Source of the DNA: Streptomyces sp. NBC_00775
GTDB lineage: Bacteria > Actinomycetota > Actinomycetes > Streptomycetales > Streptomycetaceae
NCBI RefSeq assembly: GCF_036347135.1
Contig: NZ_CP108938.1
Coordinates: 124,001 to 188,000 of the forward strand
Reading direction: 5' to 3'
DNA length: 64,000 bases
Notes under the pieces: generated by a model
Database searches by the model: none
What the model was told of the DNA's origin: nothing
The model's input: the letters and a program-made list of their open reading frames with translations, nothing else
Made by a program: the position numbers and the translations under genes
Part shown: positions 57,067 to 64,000 of the stretch, in pieces
How positions within the stretch are numbered: the stretch's first letter is position 1
How the letters are laid out: each line of letters begins with the position of its first letter

Positions 57067-58358
57067 CCTCAGACGTCCGGAAGTTGCCGACCGGGTTCGG
57101 GAGGCTGTGGACTGCGCAGACGATCTCCTCGCTCGGGGACGGAGTGTCGCATGCCGCGCTGCCGCTGCTCGCGTTGACGTTGACGCGGGATCCGATGGCG
57201 CTCGCCGTCGTCACGGCTACCGGAACGCTGCCGTGGCTGCTCTTCGGGGTGCTCGGCGGTGCGCTGGTGGACCGCTGGGACCGCCGGCGCACGATGTGGG
57301 TCATGGACGCGGCGCGTGCGGTGCTGCTCGCGATACCCGCGGCGGCGGCCGCGCTCGACGTGCTGAGCATTCCACTGCTCGCGGCCGTCGCCTTCCTGCT
57401 CGGCCTCGGCGGACTCTTCTTCGACACGGCCGCCACGGCCTATCTGCCGGATCTGCTCGGCCGCGACCCCGCGCTCCTGGAGCGCGCCAACTCCCGCCTG
57501 CGCGGCACCCAGACCGCCGCGTCCGGCTTCGCGGGGCCGCCCGCGGGCAGTGCCCTGCTCGCGCTCGGGCGGGCGGTTCCGCTGCTCGCCGACGCGGTGT
57601 CGTTCGCGCTCTCCGCACTGCTCGTACGGTCGCTGCCCGCCGCACCCCGGCCCGTACCGGAGACCCGCGAGTCGCTGCTGCGGCAGGCGCGGGCCGGCGC
57701 CTCGTACGTCTTCCGGGACCGGGTGCTGCTCGGGCTCGCGCTCCGCCCGGCGGTCGGGAACATCGCCTTCCTCGCCGTGGAGACCGTCCTCGCCCTCTTC
57801 GCGCACGACCGCCTCGGCATCGACACCTACGGCTTCGGCCTGCTCCTCACGGCGGAGGCCACCGGCGGCCTGCTCGGCGCGGGCATCGCCTCCTACCTTG
57901 GCCGACGACTCGGCACCGGCACCGCACTGACCTGCACGGCCGCTGTCGAAGGGCTTGCCATCCTGGGGCTTGCCGTTGCCCCGAACCCGTACGTGGCCGG
58001 GCTGGCGCTCGCCGTCTGCGGGGCCGGCATGGGCGCCACGATGGTGCTCGGGCCCTCCCTCCGCCAGGCGATCGTCCCCGCCCACCTCATGGGCCGGGTC
58101 GCCTCCACCTCCCGCATGCTCGCCATGTGCGCCGCCCCCATCGGGGCCTTCCTCGGCGGCTGGCTGGCCACCACCTACGACATCCGCACCCCGCTCTACA
58201 CCGCCGCCGGCCTCCTCCTCACCATGACCGCCGTCACGGCGACCATGACCAGCAACCGCCGGGTCGAAGCAGCACTGCGCGCCGCCGCCCCGACCGGCGG
58301 TCCAGGCCACCCGGAATCCCCTGATCCCGCCCAGGCGAGTGCACCCGACTTGTTGTGA
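57063..58358 (+). CDS. MFS efflux transporter
   Basis: 431 residues from a GTG overlapping the regulator stop. Twelve hydrophobic helices are predictable; the first loop carries the MFS motif A form GALVDRWDRRRTMWVMD after TM2, and the head FGRLWTAQTISSLGDGVSHA is typical of the MefA/TetV-like drug exporter group. The C-terminal tail is Pro/Ala-rich and cytoplasmic. Operon context with an ArsR-type repressor suggests substrate-induced export of a toxic compound, perhaps a macrolide or another hydrophobic antibiotic; specificity cannot be told from the sequence. Confidence 0.9.
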   Translation: MTSDVRKLPTGFGRLWTAQTISSLGDGVSHAALPLLALTLTRDPMALAVVTATGTLPWLLFGVLGGALVDRWDRRRTMWVMDAARAVLLAIPAAAAALDVLSIPLLAAVAFLLGLGGLFFDTAATAYLPDLLGRDPALLERANSRLRGTQTAASGFAGPPAGSALLALGRAVPLLADAVSFALSALLVRSLPAAPRPVPETRESLLRQARAGASYVFRDRVLLGLALRPAVGNIAFLAVETVLALFAHDRLGIDTYGFGLLLTAEATGGLLGAGIASYLGRRLGTGTALTCTAAVEGLAILGLAVAPNPYVAGLALAVCGAGMGATMVLGPSLRQAIVPAHLMGRVASTSRMLAMCAAPIGAFLGGWLATTYDIRTPLYTAAGLLLTMTAVTATMTSNRRVEAALRAAAPTGGPGHPESPDPAQASAPDLL

Positions 58359-58439
58359 CACTTTCGCGGAGTCGACGTCCCACGGACGCCGAACCGAACG
58401 CCAAGCCTCAACAGGCCCCTCCCACAACCATGCTGGCCT

Positions 58440-59105
58440 GCGGAAAGAGATACGACACGGCTCCTTACCAAGCTGCCGTCACCGTTGCCTCAATCCTGCT
58501 CTGGATCTGACCCTTGAAGGCGATCTCTAGGACTCGGCGGTTCGCGCCGCCGCCACGTAGTCCTGGAGCATCGCTTCGAACTCGTCGGCCGCGATGTCGC
58601 AGTCCTCGAACTGCCCGTACAGATCGAGGAGCCTGACGAGTTCGGAGCTAACGCGATGGGCCGCTGCAGAGGCGGTCCCCAGACTGAACCCCGACCCCCA
58701 GCGCTGCGAGTCGGCGCGCCAGGCTGCCAGGTACGTCTCCGCAGCCCCGGCCGAGGCGATGCCCATGAGCAGAGTCTCCACTGCCCGCCGGAGGTTCTCG
58801 TCTCCAGCGGGCTCCCTGACGGGGACCCAGTCCTCGTCCTCGTCCAAGGTGAATGTCCATATGGCCTGGGCGACGGACCTGGTCATACTTTCCCCTTCTC
58901 TGGGCCAGAACAGCTTGGCCACGGCTTCCGTGATCTCATCAGCGGCCTACCGCCGTCGCAACGTCGCCGAGCGCTGCTTCAACCGTCTCAAGCAGTGGCG
59001 CGGGCTGGCCACCCGCTATGACAAGGCCCGAGAGTCTTGCCAAGCCGCCGTCACCATCGCCTCAATCCTGCTCTGGACCTGGCCTTTGAAGACGATTTCT
59101 ACGGC
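58440..59105. repeat. Duplicated IS5-type transposase ends around a small gene
   Basis: 58452-58527 and 59020-59105 are direct copies of an IS5 transposase C-terminus (second copy from 58935: YRRRNVAERCFNRLKQWRGL, then YDKARESCQAAVTIASILLW; first copy YDTAPYQAAVTVASILLWI). They bracket the gene at 58527-58886. No full transposase remains. Confidence 0.65.
58527..58886 (-). CDS. Unknown small acidic protein
   Basis: 119 residues; the ATG at 58886 is chosen because AAGGGGAAAG lies just before it, giving MTRSVAQAIWTFTLDEDEDW. An acidic head is followed by helices (DENLRRAVETLLMGIASAGA, AAETYLAAWRADSQRWGSGF) and a closing CDIAADEFEAMLQDYVAAAR. No family recognised, no membrane segment. It resembles small helical immunity or antitoxin-type proteins only in composition. 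It lies between direct copies of an IS5 3' end, in opposite orientation to them. Confidence 0.55.
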   Translation of the reverse strand: MTRSVAQAIWTFTLDEDEDWVPVREPAGDENLRRAVETLLMGIASAGAAETYLAAWRADSQRWGSGFSLGTASAAAHRVSSELVRLLDLYGQFEDCDIAADEFEAMLQDYVAAARTAES

Positions 59106-59392
59106 GTCCTCTCGTCCTGCGCCGTCCATGTACGAAGCACGCGCTCTTGGAAGCCCGTCTTCCCGATGAGGCAGACCACGACCTTCGGATTCTTGCCGTA
59201 TTCACTGGGCTTTTTCAGAGTGGCCACTGATCGAGTGACGGCTGAGCCGATGCACGCCAGTTGTCACATAGGCAGGCTTGCTGTCGCTGTGGCCGAGCTG
59301 CATGCGCTGGACTTGACCAGCTGAACACCGATGACACCGACGCCGGTTGAGGCGGCCAGGGGTTGTCAGTGGCTGGTGGCAGGATCACCGGT
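59106..59392. other. Spacer, no gene seen
   Basis: No recognisable gene. A possible ribosome-binding site is weak; the start at 59393 follows GGCAGGATCACCGGT. Confidence 0.35.
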
Positions 59393-60463
59393 ATGGTTTT
59401 CGTACGTACTACTCCCCCGCGGCCCGTGGACGTGACCGCGGTCTTTCCTGAGCTGGCTCCGTTAGCGCGTCCTGCGATCCGGCTGCATCCTCGTCCCGGG
59501 TCGCCTTCGACAAGGGAGAGCTCGGTCGGGGGGCCGTTGCTGTGGCCGGCTGAGGAGCCGTGGCCGCACTGCGAAGGCACGCACGTGGACAGCGGATTCC
59601 GCGAGTCGCCGGCAGAAGTGCGGCTGACCAGACGCAGGGTGGCCCGGCAGCTCCGTGATCCCCATGGTCCCGCGTTCACACCCGAGGAGGAGGCGATCAA
59701 GGAACGGAACGCCGCGATGCTCGCGGAGCGACTCGACGCAGGCCCTCCGTGGCCCGCGGAGTGCCCGGTCCCCATGCTGCCCGTGGCACAGCTGTATCTG
59801 CGCGACATACCCCTGTTGCGGCCGCCCGGACAGGCCGATCTGCTCCAGGTCCTCTGGTGCCCCTACGACCACAATCCGGGTCACAAGCCGTCGACCGCAC
59901 TGTTCTGGCGGTCCGCCGCGGAGGTCGGCGACGTCCTCGTCGCACCGCCGGAACCGTGTGAGGTGAACTGGTGGGGATATGTGCCGGAGCCGTGTCTGCT
60001 GGCACCAGAAGCGATCACCGAGTATCCCAACAGCCTCGATCTGAGCCCGGAGATGCGGCTGACGGTGGAAGACTGGAGCAGATGGCAGGCAGCCGGCGCC
60101 GGCGTGGACAGCTCGTACGCGGAGTATCCGGCGGAGTTCTACAACGGCAATCTGGCTGACTCTCCCGGCTGGAAGGTCGGTGGCTGGCCTCCGTGGGGCC
60201 GCACCGACCCCAACCCCCGGTACTGCGGTGTGTGCGACGTGCAGATGGTCCCGCTGCTGACCATCGCCTCCTTCGAATGGGACGGTGGTGACCTACGCGG
60301 CTGGGCGCCGTACGAAGACCGAGCCGCCGCCTACGCCGACAGTCACTACGCCGGCCAGGACCCCGCGCAGCCGACTAAGGTAGAAGTAGGCAGCACCGAC
60401 AACATGCAGCTCTACGTCTGCCCGACCTCTCCCGAGCATCCGCACACCGACCTGATCCAATGA
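59393..60463 (+). CDS. Unknown DUF1963-like protein
   Basis: 356 residues from the ATG at 59393. The protein is rich in Trp and Pro and follows the layout of DUF1963/YwqG-like proteins: GGPLLWPAEEPWPHCEG early on, PVAQLYLRDIPLLRPPGQAD and LLQVLWCPYDH in the centre, then KVGGWPPWGRTDPNPRYCGV with CxxC, and LLTIASFEWDG. This fold is found in many bacterial proteins of unknown role, some near SUKH and toxin genes. There is no signal peptide. An inverted repeat downstream probably ends transcription. Confidence 0.65.
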   Translation: MVFVRTTPPRPVDVTAVFPELAPLARPAIRLHPRPGSPSTRESSVGGPLLWPAEEPWPHCEGTHVDSGFRESPAEVRLTRRRVARQLRDPHGPAFTPEEEAIKERNAAMLAERLDAGPPWPAECPVPMLPVAQLYLRDIPLLRPPGQADLLQVLWCPYDHNPGHKPSTALFWRSAAEVGDVLVAPPEPCEVNWWGYVPEPCLLAPEAITEYPNSLDLSPEMRLTVEDWSRWQAAGAGVDSSYAEYPAEFYNGNLADSPGWKVGGWPPWGRTDPNPRYCGVCDVQMVPLLTIASFEWDGGDLRGWAPYEDRAAAYADSHYAGQDPAQPTKVEVGSTDNMQLYVCPTSPEHPHTDLIQ

Positions 60464-60474
60464 GCTGTCGGGCC

Positions 60475-60531
60475 TGTCACACACGCTCCGCAGTCGGTGG
60501 CAGAAGTGCCGCCGCGTCAGGGTGTGTGACA
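60475..60531 (+). terminator. Inverted repeat after the DUF1963-like gene
   Basis: Perfect 10-bp arms TGTCACACAC (60475-60484) and GTGTGTGACA (60522-60531) with a 37-base loop. It could be a terminator or a decayed IS end; the rest of 60532-60714 has no gene. Confidence 0.4.
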
Positions 60532-60714
60532 AGCCGTTCGCCTCACTGATGCCAGCCGGACTGCTTCGACCAGTCCCCATCACCACGTCATCCGGCTACG
60601 CCGGTGACAACTACCGAACCTCGGCACAACGGCGGCGGGACCCGCAACGCACGAGACTCCTGTGCCGTTGGGGGACGTGTTCGAAGTCTCAACCCGTCGG
60701 CACAGGAGCCTCAT

Positions 60715-61462
60715 TGGTTCCCCATCCTGCCGCACTCGACCTGCCGCACACGCTGGTTGAATGGGTCACCATGCTCACCGTCACCCGTGAGGGTGACCGC
60801 CGCTGCAAGCTCCCACCGCACCACCGCGCTGGTCGCCCTGATGTACCTGCGCAAGCAGGACACCCTCGCGCAGATCGCCGCCGGCTTCGGCATCTCGGTG
60901 GGCACCGCCCACGCCTACACCCGCACCCTGGTCGACCTGCTCACGGTGCGGGCACCTGGCCAGCTCAAAGTCCTGCGTGAAGCCGACCCGGACTTCGTCC
61001 TGCTCGACGGCACCCTCACCGCATGCAACCGCCTCGGCGACGGCCGCGCGGACTACTCCGCCAAGCACCGCCGCCACGGCGTGAACGTCCAGGTGGTCAC
61101 CGATCTGGCCGGACGCCTGCTGTGGATCTCGCCCGCCCTGCCGGGCCGGACCCATGACCTGACCGCGGCCCCCACCCACCGGATCATCCGGTTCTGCGAA
61201 CGCCAAAGCGTCCCGCTCCCTGCCGACCGCGCCTCCATCGGCGCCGGACCGTGAGTCACCACACCGGTCAGACGCCCACCCGGTCGCGACCTGTCACCAA
61301 CCCAGCGCACCGTCAACCGCGCGCTCGCGGCAGTACGGGCACCGGTCGAGCGGGGCGTGGCCCGCCTGAAGTCCTGGCGGATCTTCCACCACGCGCGCTG
61401 TAGTCCGAATCGAATGTCGTCAATCGCCGCTGCCGTCCTCACCCTGGAGCGGCAGCGCTGAA
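60715..61462 (+). pseudogene. IS5-superfamily (HTH + DDE_4) transposase, frameshifted
   Basis: The head is in one frame (ALDLPHTLVEWVTMLTVTRE). After a lost base near 60826 the next frame continues TALVALMYLRKQDTLAQIAA, FGISVGTAHAYTRTL and the catalytic VLLDGTLTACNR, with YSAKHRRHGVNVQVV. A second disturbance near 61240 precedes the C-terminal AVRAPVERGVARLKSWRIFH. Two or more breaks make it inactive. The same transposase type left a shorter trace at 51.5 kb. Confidence 0.75.
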
Positions 61463-62160
61463 AAGGCTCACTGAACTACGGCCGGCAGGCAGCGCCGTAG
61501 GGCGATCCAGCAAGGGGCGCTTCTCGACCGCGAACCCAGTCGTCCTCCGCGGTGGCCCCACTGACAGTCAGCTGTGTGCCGTCCGGCATGGCCGCCGCCA
61601 TCGTGCCACGACACACCTTGCTGTATGTGCAACCGCCTCGGCCCCTCGCGCTCACCCAGATATTGGCGGCGTGTACTCCGTTGACTGCGGCTGGGGTCAG
61701 AAGCGACCGCCGCCGGCGTGGAGCGTCTGGCCGGTGATCCAGCGGCTGCGGTCCGAGGCGAGGAAGGCGACAATGCCGGCGATGTCCCCGGGTTCGCCGA
61801 GGCGGCCTGAAGCGCGTTGCAGAAGGCCGTGATCTGGCAGGTCAGGGCCTTCCGCAACGCGCTTTAGGGGGCAGGTGGGGTGCCTGGTCGAGCAGCAGTT
61901 GCTCGCCAGCAGCGGCGACCAGGCGCAGCCACTCGGGCCCGTAGTCGAGGAGCTGGGCTGCAACGCGGGTAGGGCAGGCCCCGGCCGGGCTGGCCGGCGG
62001 CCGATGCGGGCTGGGCGGTGTCGGCCGCCATCTATTGGTCACACCAGGTGATCAGCCGCCGATGACGCCATCAGCGTGACGTACGGTCGCGGCCGCAACC
62101 GAAGCGGCCCTTGCGGCGCTCTGGACCTGTAATCCGCAATTCGCCGGTGAGGAGACAGAG
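61463..62160 (-). pseudogene. SDR C-terminal remnant in an otherwise empty region
   Basis: Minus strand 61815-61697 reads [20 protein letters not shown] and [14 protein letters not shown], the cofactor-loop and C-terminal part of an SDR. A minus-strand piece at 61680-61480 (GGCTYSKVCRGTMAAAMPDG) resembles an SH3-like fragment. From 61820 to 62145 nothing is recognised. Confidence 0.5.
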
Positions 62161-62478
62161 ATGACCCCCTGGAGCAACGAGAGCCTCAGTTCGTTCGCCG
62201 TCGTCGACCCATACGCCGCACATCCCAGCGACAATGCCTGGCCGACTCCCGCCCAGCCCCGCGATGACATCGACTACTTCCTGCCGCCGCCCAACCCCGC
62301 CCACCGCCTCAGCTACACCCTCACCCCACACGACCAGCAACGCCTCGCCCTGCACGCGGCACTCACCGCCGCCGGCATCCCCCCGATGCCCGAAGACCGC
62401 GCCGTCATCGACCAGCTCAGCGCCCTGCCGGCAGACGTCAACAACACCCTCCAGCGCTGGCTGCACTACGCCCAATGA
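62161..62478 (+). CDS. Unknown small protein
   Basis: 105 residues from an ATG at 62161 preceded by GAGGAGACAG. The N-terminal half is Pro/Asp-rich and probably disordered (DNAWPTPAQPRDDIDYFLPP). The second half is helical, with YTLTPHDQQRLALHAALTAA and DQLSALPADVNNTLQRWLHY. No family recognised. Such short proteins occur in Streptomyces plasmid and integrative-element cargo. A good ribosome-binding site and clean codon pattern support expression. Confidence 0.6.
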   Translation: MTPWSNESLSSFAVVDPYAAHPSDNAWPTPAQPRDDIDYFLPPPNPAHRLSYTLTPHDQQRLALHAALTAAGIPPMPEDRAVIDQLSALPADVNNTLQRWLHYAQ

Positions 62479-63397
62479 GATCAAGGGAGCCGCGCCGCGA
62501 GCGCGGCCTCAATTCCCTGAGACGCCATCCGCAGGACTTGACGGCCTGTTGCGCGGCATGCGGCTGCGCGGCCGCAGCGAGCTGTGGCAGGAACTGGAAC
62601 ACGCCGGCTGGCTGCGCCGCGCAGTGGGCAAGCACCCGCATGCGGAGGCACAGCTGCTGGATGCCGCAGTCCTCTCCCAGCAACCGGGCAGCCGAGCACG
62701 GGCCCGCGCCGCACACTGGGCTCTGCGCGCGGGCCAGCCGGGTGCCGCTCGGCGAACCCCGCAGCACCTTCCCGAAGTACCCGTCGGCGTCAGTCAACTC
62801 CACATCCCACAGCGGTCGGCCAGCCGAACCAGGCCCGCATCTGGTCCAGGTGCCCGACGTCCCCGCGGATGGTGCCGTCAGCAAGCCCCACCGAAGCCCG
62901 CGCGAGGACGAACCCGGCGAGCACATCGGTCTCGAACTGTTCCAGTTCCTCCGCCGAGACCGGATCGCGGAACTCGCGCCGGTCGCGTACGGCTGCCAGC
63001 GCCAACCCGAGCCTCCTCGCCTTCACCCTGATCACAGATCGATCGGATGAAGTGAGAACGCTTCAGAATCCTGAAGTTACGTCACCAGCTCGAAGAACAC
63101 CTCAAGGAGACAGAACGCCCTGGCCACGAGGACAAGGGCTCAGTAAGGCTCAGAGGAACTCGCGGGATGTCGCACACATCCGATGCCAGGACCGCTCGAA
63201 GTCAGCCCTCACCCCAGAAAAAGCAGGCACACACCAAAAAGGATGAACCAATGGAAAATATTGATTTACCGAGGCATGGCTCCCGCTGTGTGGAAATCCC
63301 GCTCAGCTGCGGGGAGATTCCCGCGTGAACCTCCGTGTGCCCGGCGACGCCGGTCTGGCCGATTGCTCCCCATACCGATGCCTGCCAGCATGATCCT
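62479..63397 (-). pseudogene. Integrase N-terminal remnant in a degenerate region
   Basis: Minus strand 63035 to about 62720 reads EQFETDVLAGFVLARASVGL and DGTIRGDVGHLDQMRAWFG. After a shift near 62830 it continues GRPLWDVELTDADGYFGKVL and RGSPSGTRLARAQ, the N-terminal SAM-like domain of a tyrosine recombinase. The catalytic domain is missing. The plus strand near 62520-62740 has an ordered frame (SELWQELEHAGWLRRAVGKH) of unknown origin. From 63040 to 63397 I see no gene. Confidence 0.55.
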
Positions 63398-63403
63398 GTG
63401 GTG

Positions 63404-63964
63404 ATGATCCCGGGCTGGGCATGGCGCGGCGGAACGGTACGCCGCGCCGTGAGCATCGGCCTTGCGGCCGGTGTCTTCTTCGGTGCATTCGTGGTCGCCG
63501 AGTCGGGATCGTGGGTAGGCGCGGCTCTGGCGGCCCTGTTCCTCAGCCCCTTCTACGGAATCAGGGTGGCCCGTCGGATGAACCGGGCCTGGCCCGGAGC
63601 CAGAGACCTGGACTCCGCCGACCGGACGGCGGTAGTCCGTGCCACCCGACGCGGTGAGGACATCGGTGACGCCAGACTGGCGCCCGCCGTAATCGACTAC
63701 AGCAGCGCGCTGCGCACAGCCCGAGAAAAAGACCGAGTTTTCCGATGGGTACTCCTGCTCTTCGCCGGACTGGCTGTAGCCCTCGCGCTGAGCGACACGT
63801 TCACGGGATCGACCCGGGACGCACTGGTGTCGTGGCTGGTCGTCGCGTTCCTACTCGTGGAACTGACATGGTGGCCCAGGAAGCAGTCTCACGTCATGTC
63901 CAACGCCGAGCGAGCGGAGAAGCTGGCCCGAGAGGTCCTGCGACACAACACGCCAGGCGAATGA
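63404..63964 (+). CDS. Unknown membrane protein
   Basis: 186 residues from the ATG at 63404 (two GTG codons immediately upstream are alternatives). Four hydrophobic segments appear: about 12-31 and 36-50, then a pair at 116-134 and 143-160. They are separated by a basic/acidic cytoplasmic-type region (RVARRMNRAWPGARDLDSAD, RRGEDIGDARLAPAVIDYSS). The C-terminus is charged (SNAERAEKLAREVLRHNT). The layout is that of small streptomycete membrane proteins without known function. It ends 36 bases before the window edge. Confidence 0.65.
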   Translation: MIPGWAWRGGTVRRAVSIGLAAGVFFGAFVVAESGSWVGAALAALFLSPFYGIRVARRMNRAWPGARDLDSADRTAVVRATRRGEDIGDARLAPAVIDYSSALRTAREKDRVFRWVLLLFAGLAVALALSDTFTGSTRDALVSWLVVAFLLVELTWWPRKQSHVMSNAERAEKLAREVLRHNTPGE

Positions 63965-64000
63965 GACGAAGGAACCTCGATCCCGCGGAGCCGTCCCGGT

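Overview
The window is high-G+C actinobacterial DNA, almost certainly from a Streptomyces accessory region such as a chromosome arm, a linear plasmid or an integrated element. The base composition, the frequent GTG starts, the 4-base stop/start overlaps and the gene families (GlxA regulators, MmyB-type XRE regulators, DUF1772, DUF4267, DUF6236, SMI1/KNR4) all fit. Intact short operons sit among many insertion sequences, truncated genes and single-domain remnants. No rRNA, tRNA, CRISPR array or complete site-specific integrase was seen.

Layout. 0-6.9 kb: a SMI1/KNR4 gene running off the edge, a conjugation-type lytic transglycosylase/NlpC-P60 gene with a broken partner, a lipoprotein, a streptogramin-lyase remnant, and a 1.05-kb cargo-only mini-element with repeated inverted ends. 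6.9-12.5 kb: a tight five-gene operon (GlxA regulator, ThDP enzyme, SRPBCC protein, KASIII-like enzyme lacking the usual His, PLP aminotransferase) that looks like a small-molecule pathway. 12.7-20.3 kb: an IS605-type element with intact TnpB, then IS5-type elements around a membrane protein and a second SMI1/KNR4 gene. 20.4-22.0 kb: a membrane-anchored double alpha/beta-hydrolase.

22.0-32.0 kb is a set of nested mobile elements. A complete TnsA/TnsB/TnsC-type transposon (22409-27735, 5-bp target duplication CCCGC, terminal repeats, VOC cargo gene) splits an IS481 transposase remnant. Its ATPase appears fused to a TniQ-like segment and a Cys-rich zinc-finger tail. The IS481 remnant abuts an ISL3 element (28002-31983), whose transposase is itself interrupted by an IS110 element (28810-30558). 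The IS110 5' leader contains guide segments matching both the target it entered and its own ends, so the bridge RNA can be read from the sequence.

32-38 kb: aldo/keto reductase, SDR, decayed genes, and a TetR gene divergent from DUF1772 with paired operator palindromes. 38.5-40.2 kb: an overlapping three-gene operon (ADP-ribosyltransferase/FRG-like protein, unknown protein, 2-TM SLATT effector) that is a good candidate for an undescribed defence system. 40.8-47 kb: IS630 pieces around two quinone-oxidoreductase genes with TetR and GlxA regulators. 47-49.7 kb: a YrhB-type immunity gene and a second cargo-only mini-element carrying an XRE regulator and an atypical SDR. 49.9-64 kb: truncated ABC permease, PrcB-like protein, DUF6461 and DUF6236 genes, an ArsR-MFS efflux operon with a palindromic operator, several small unknown proteins, IS remnants, an integrase remnant and a final membrane protein.
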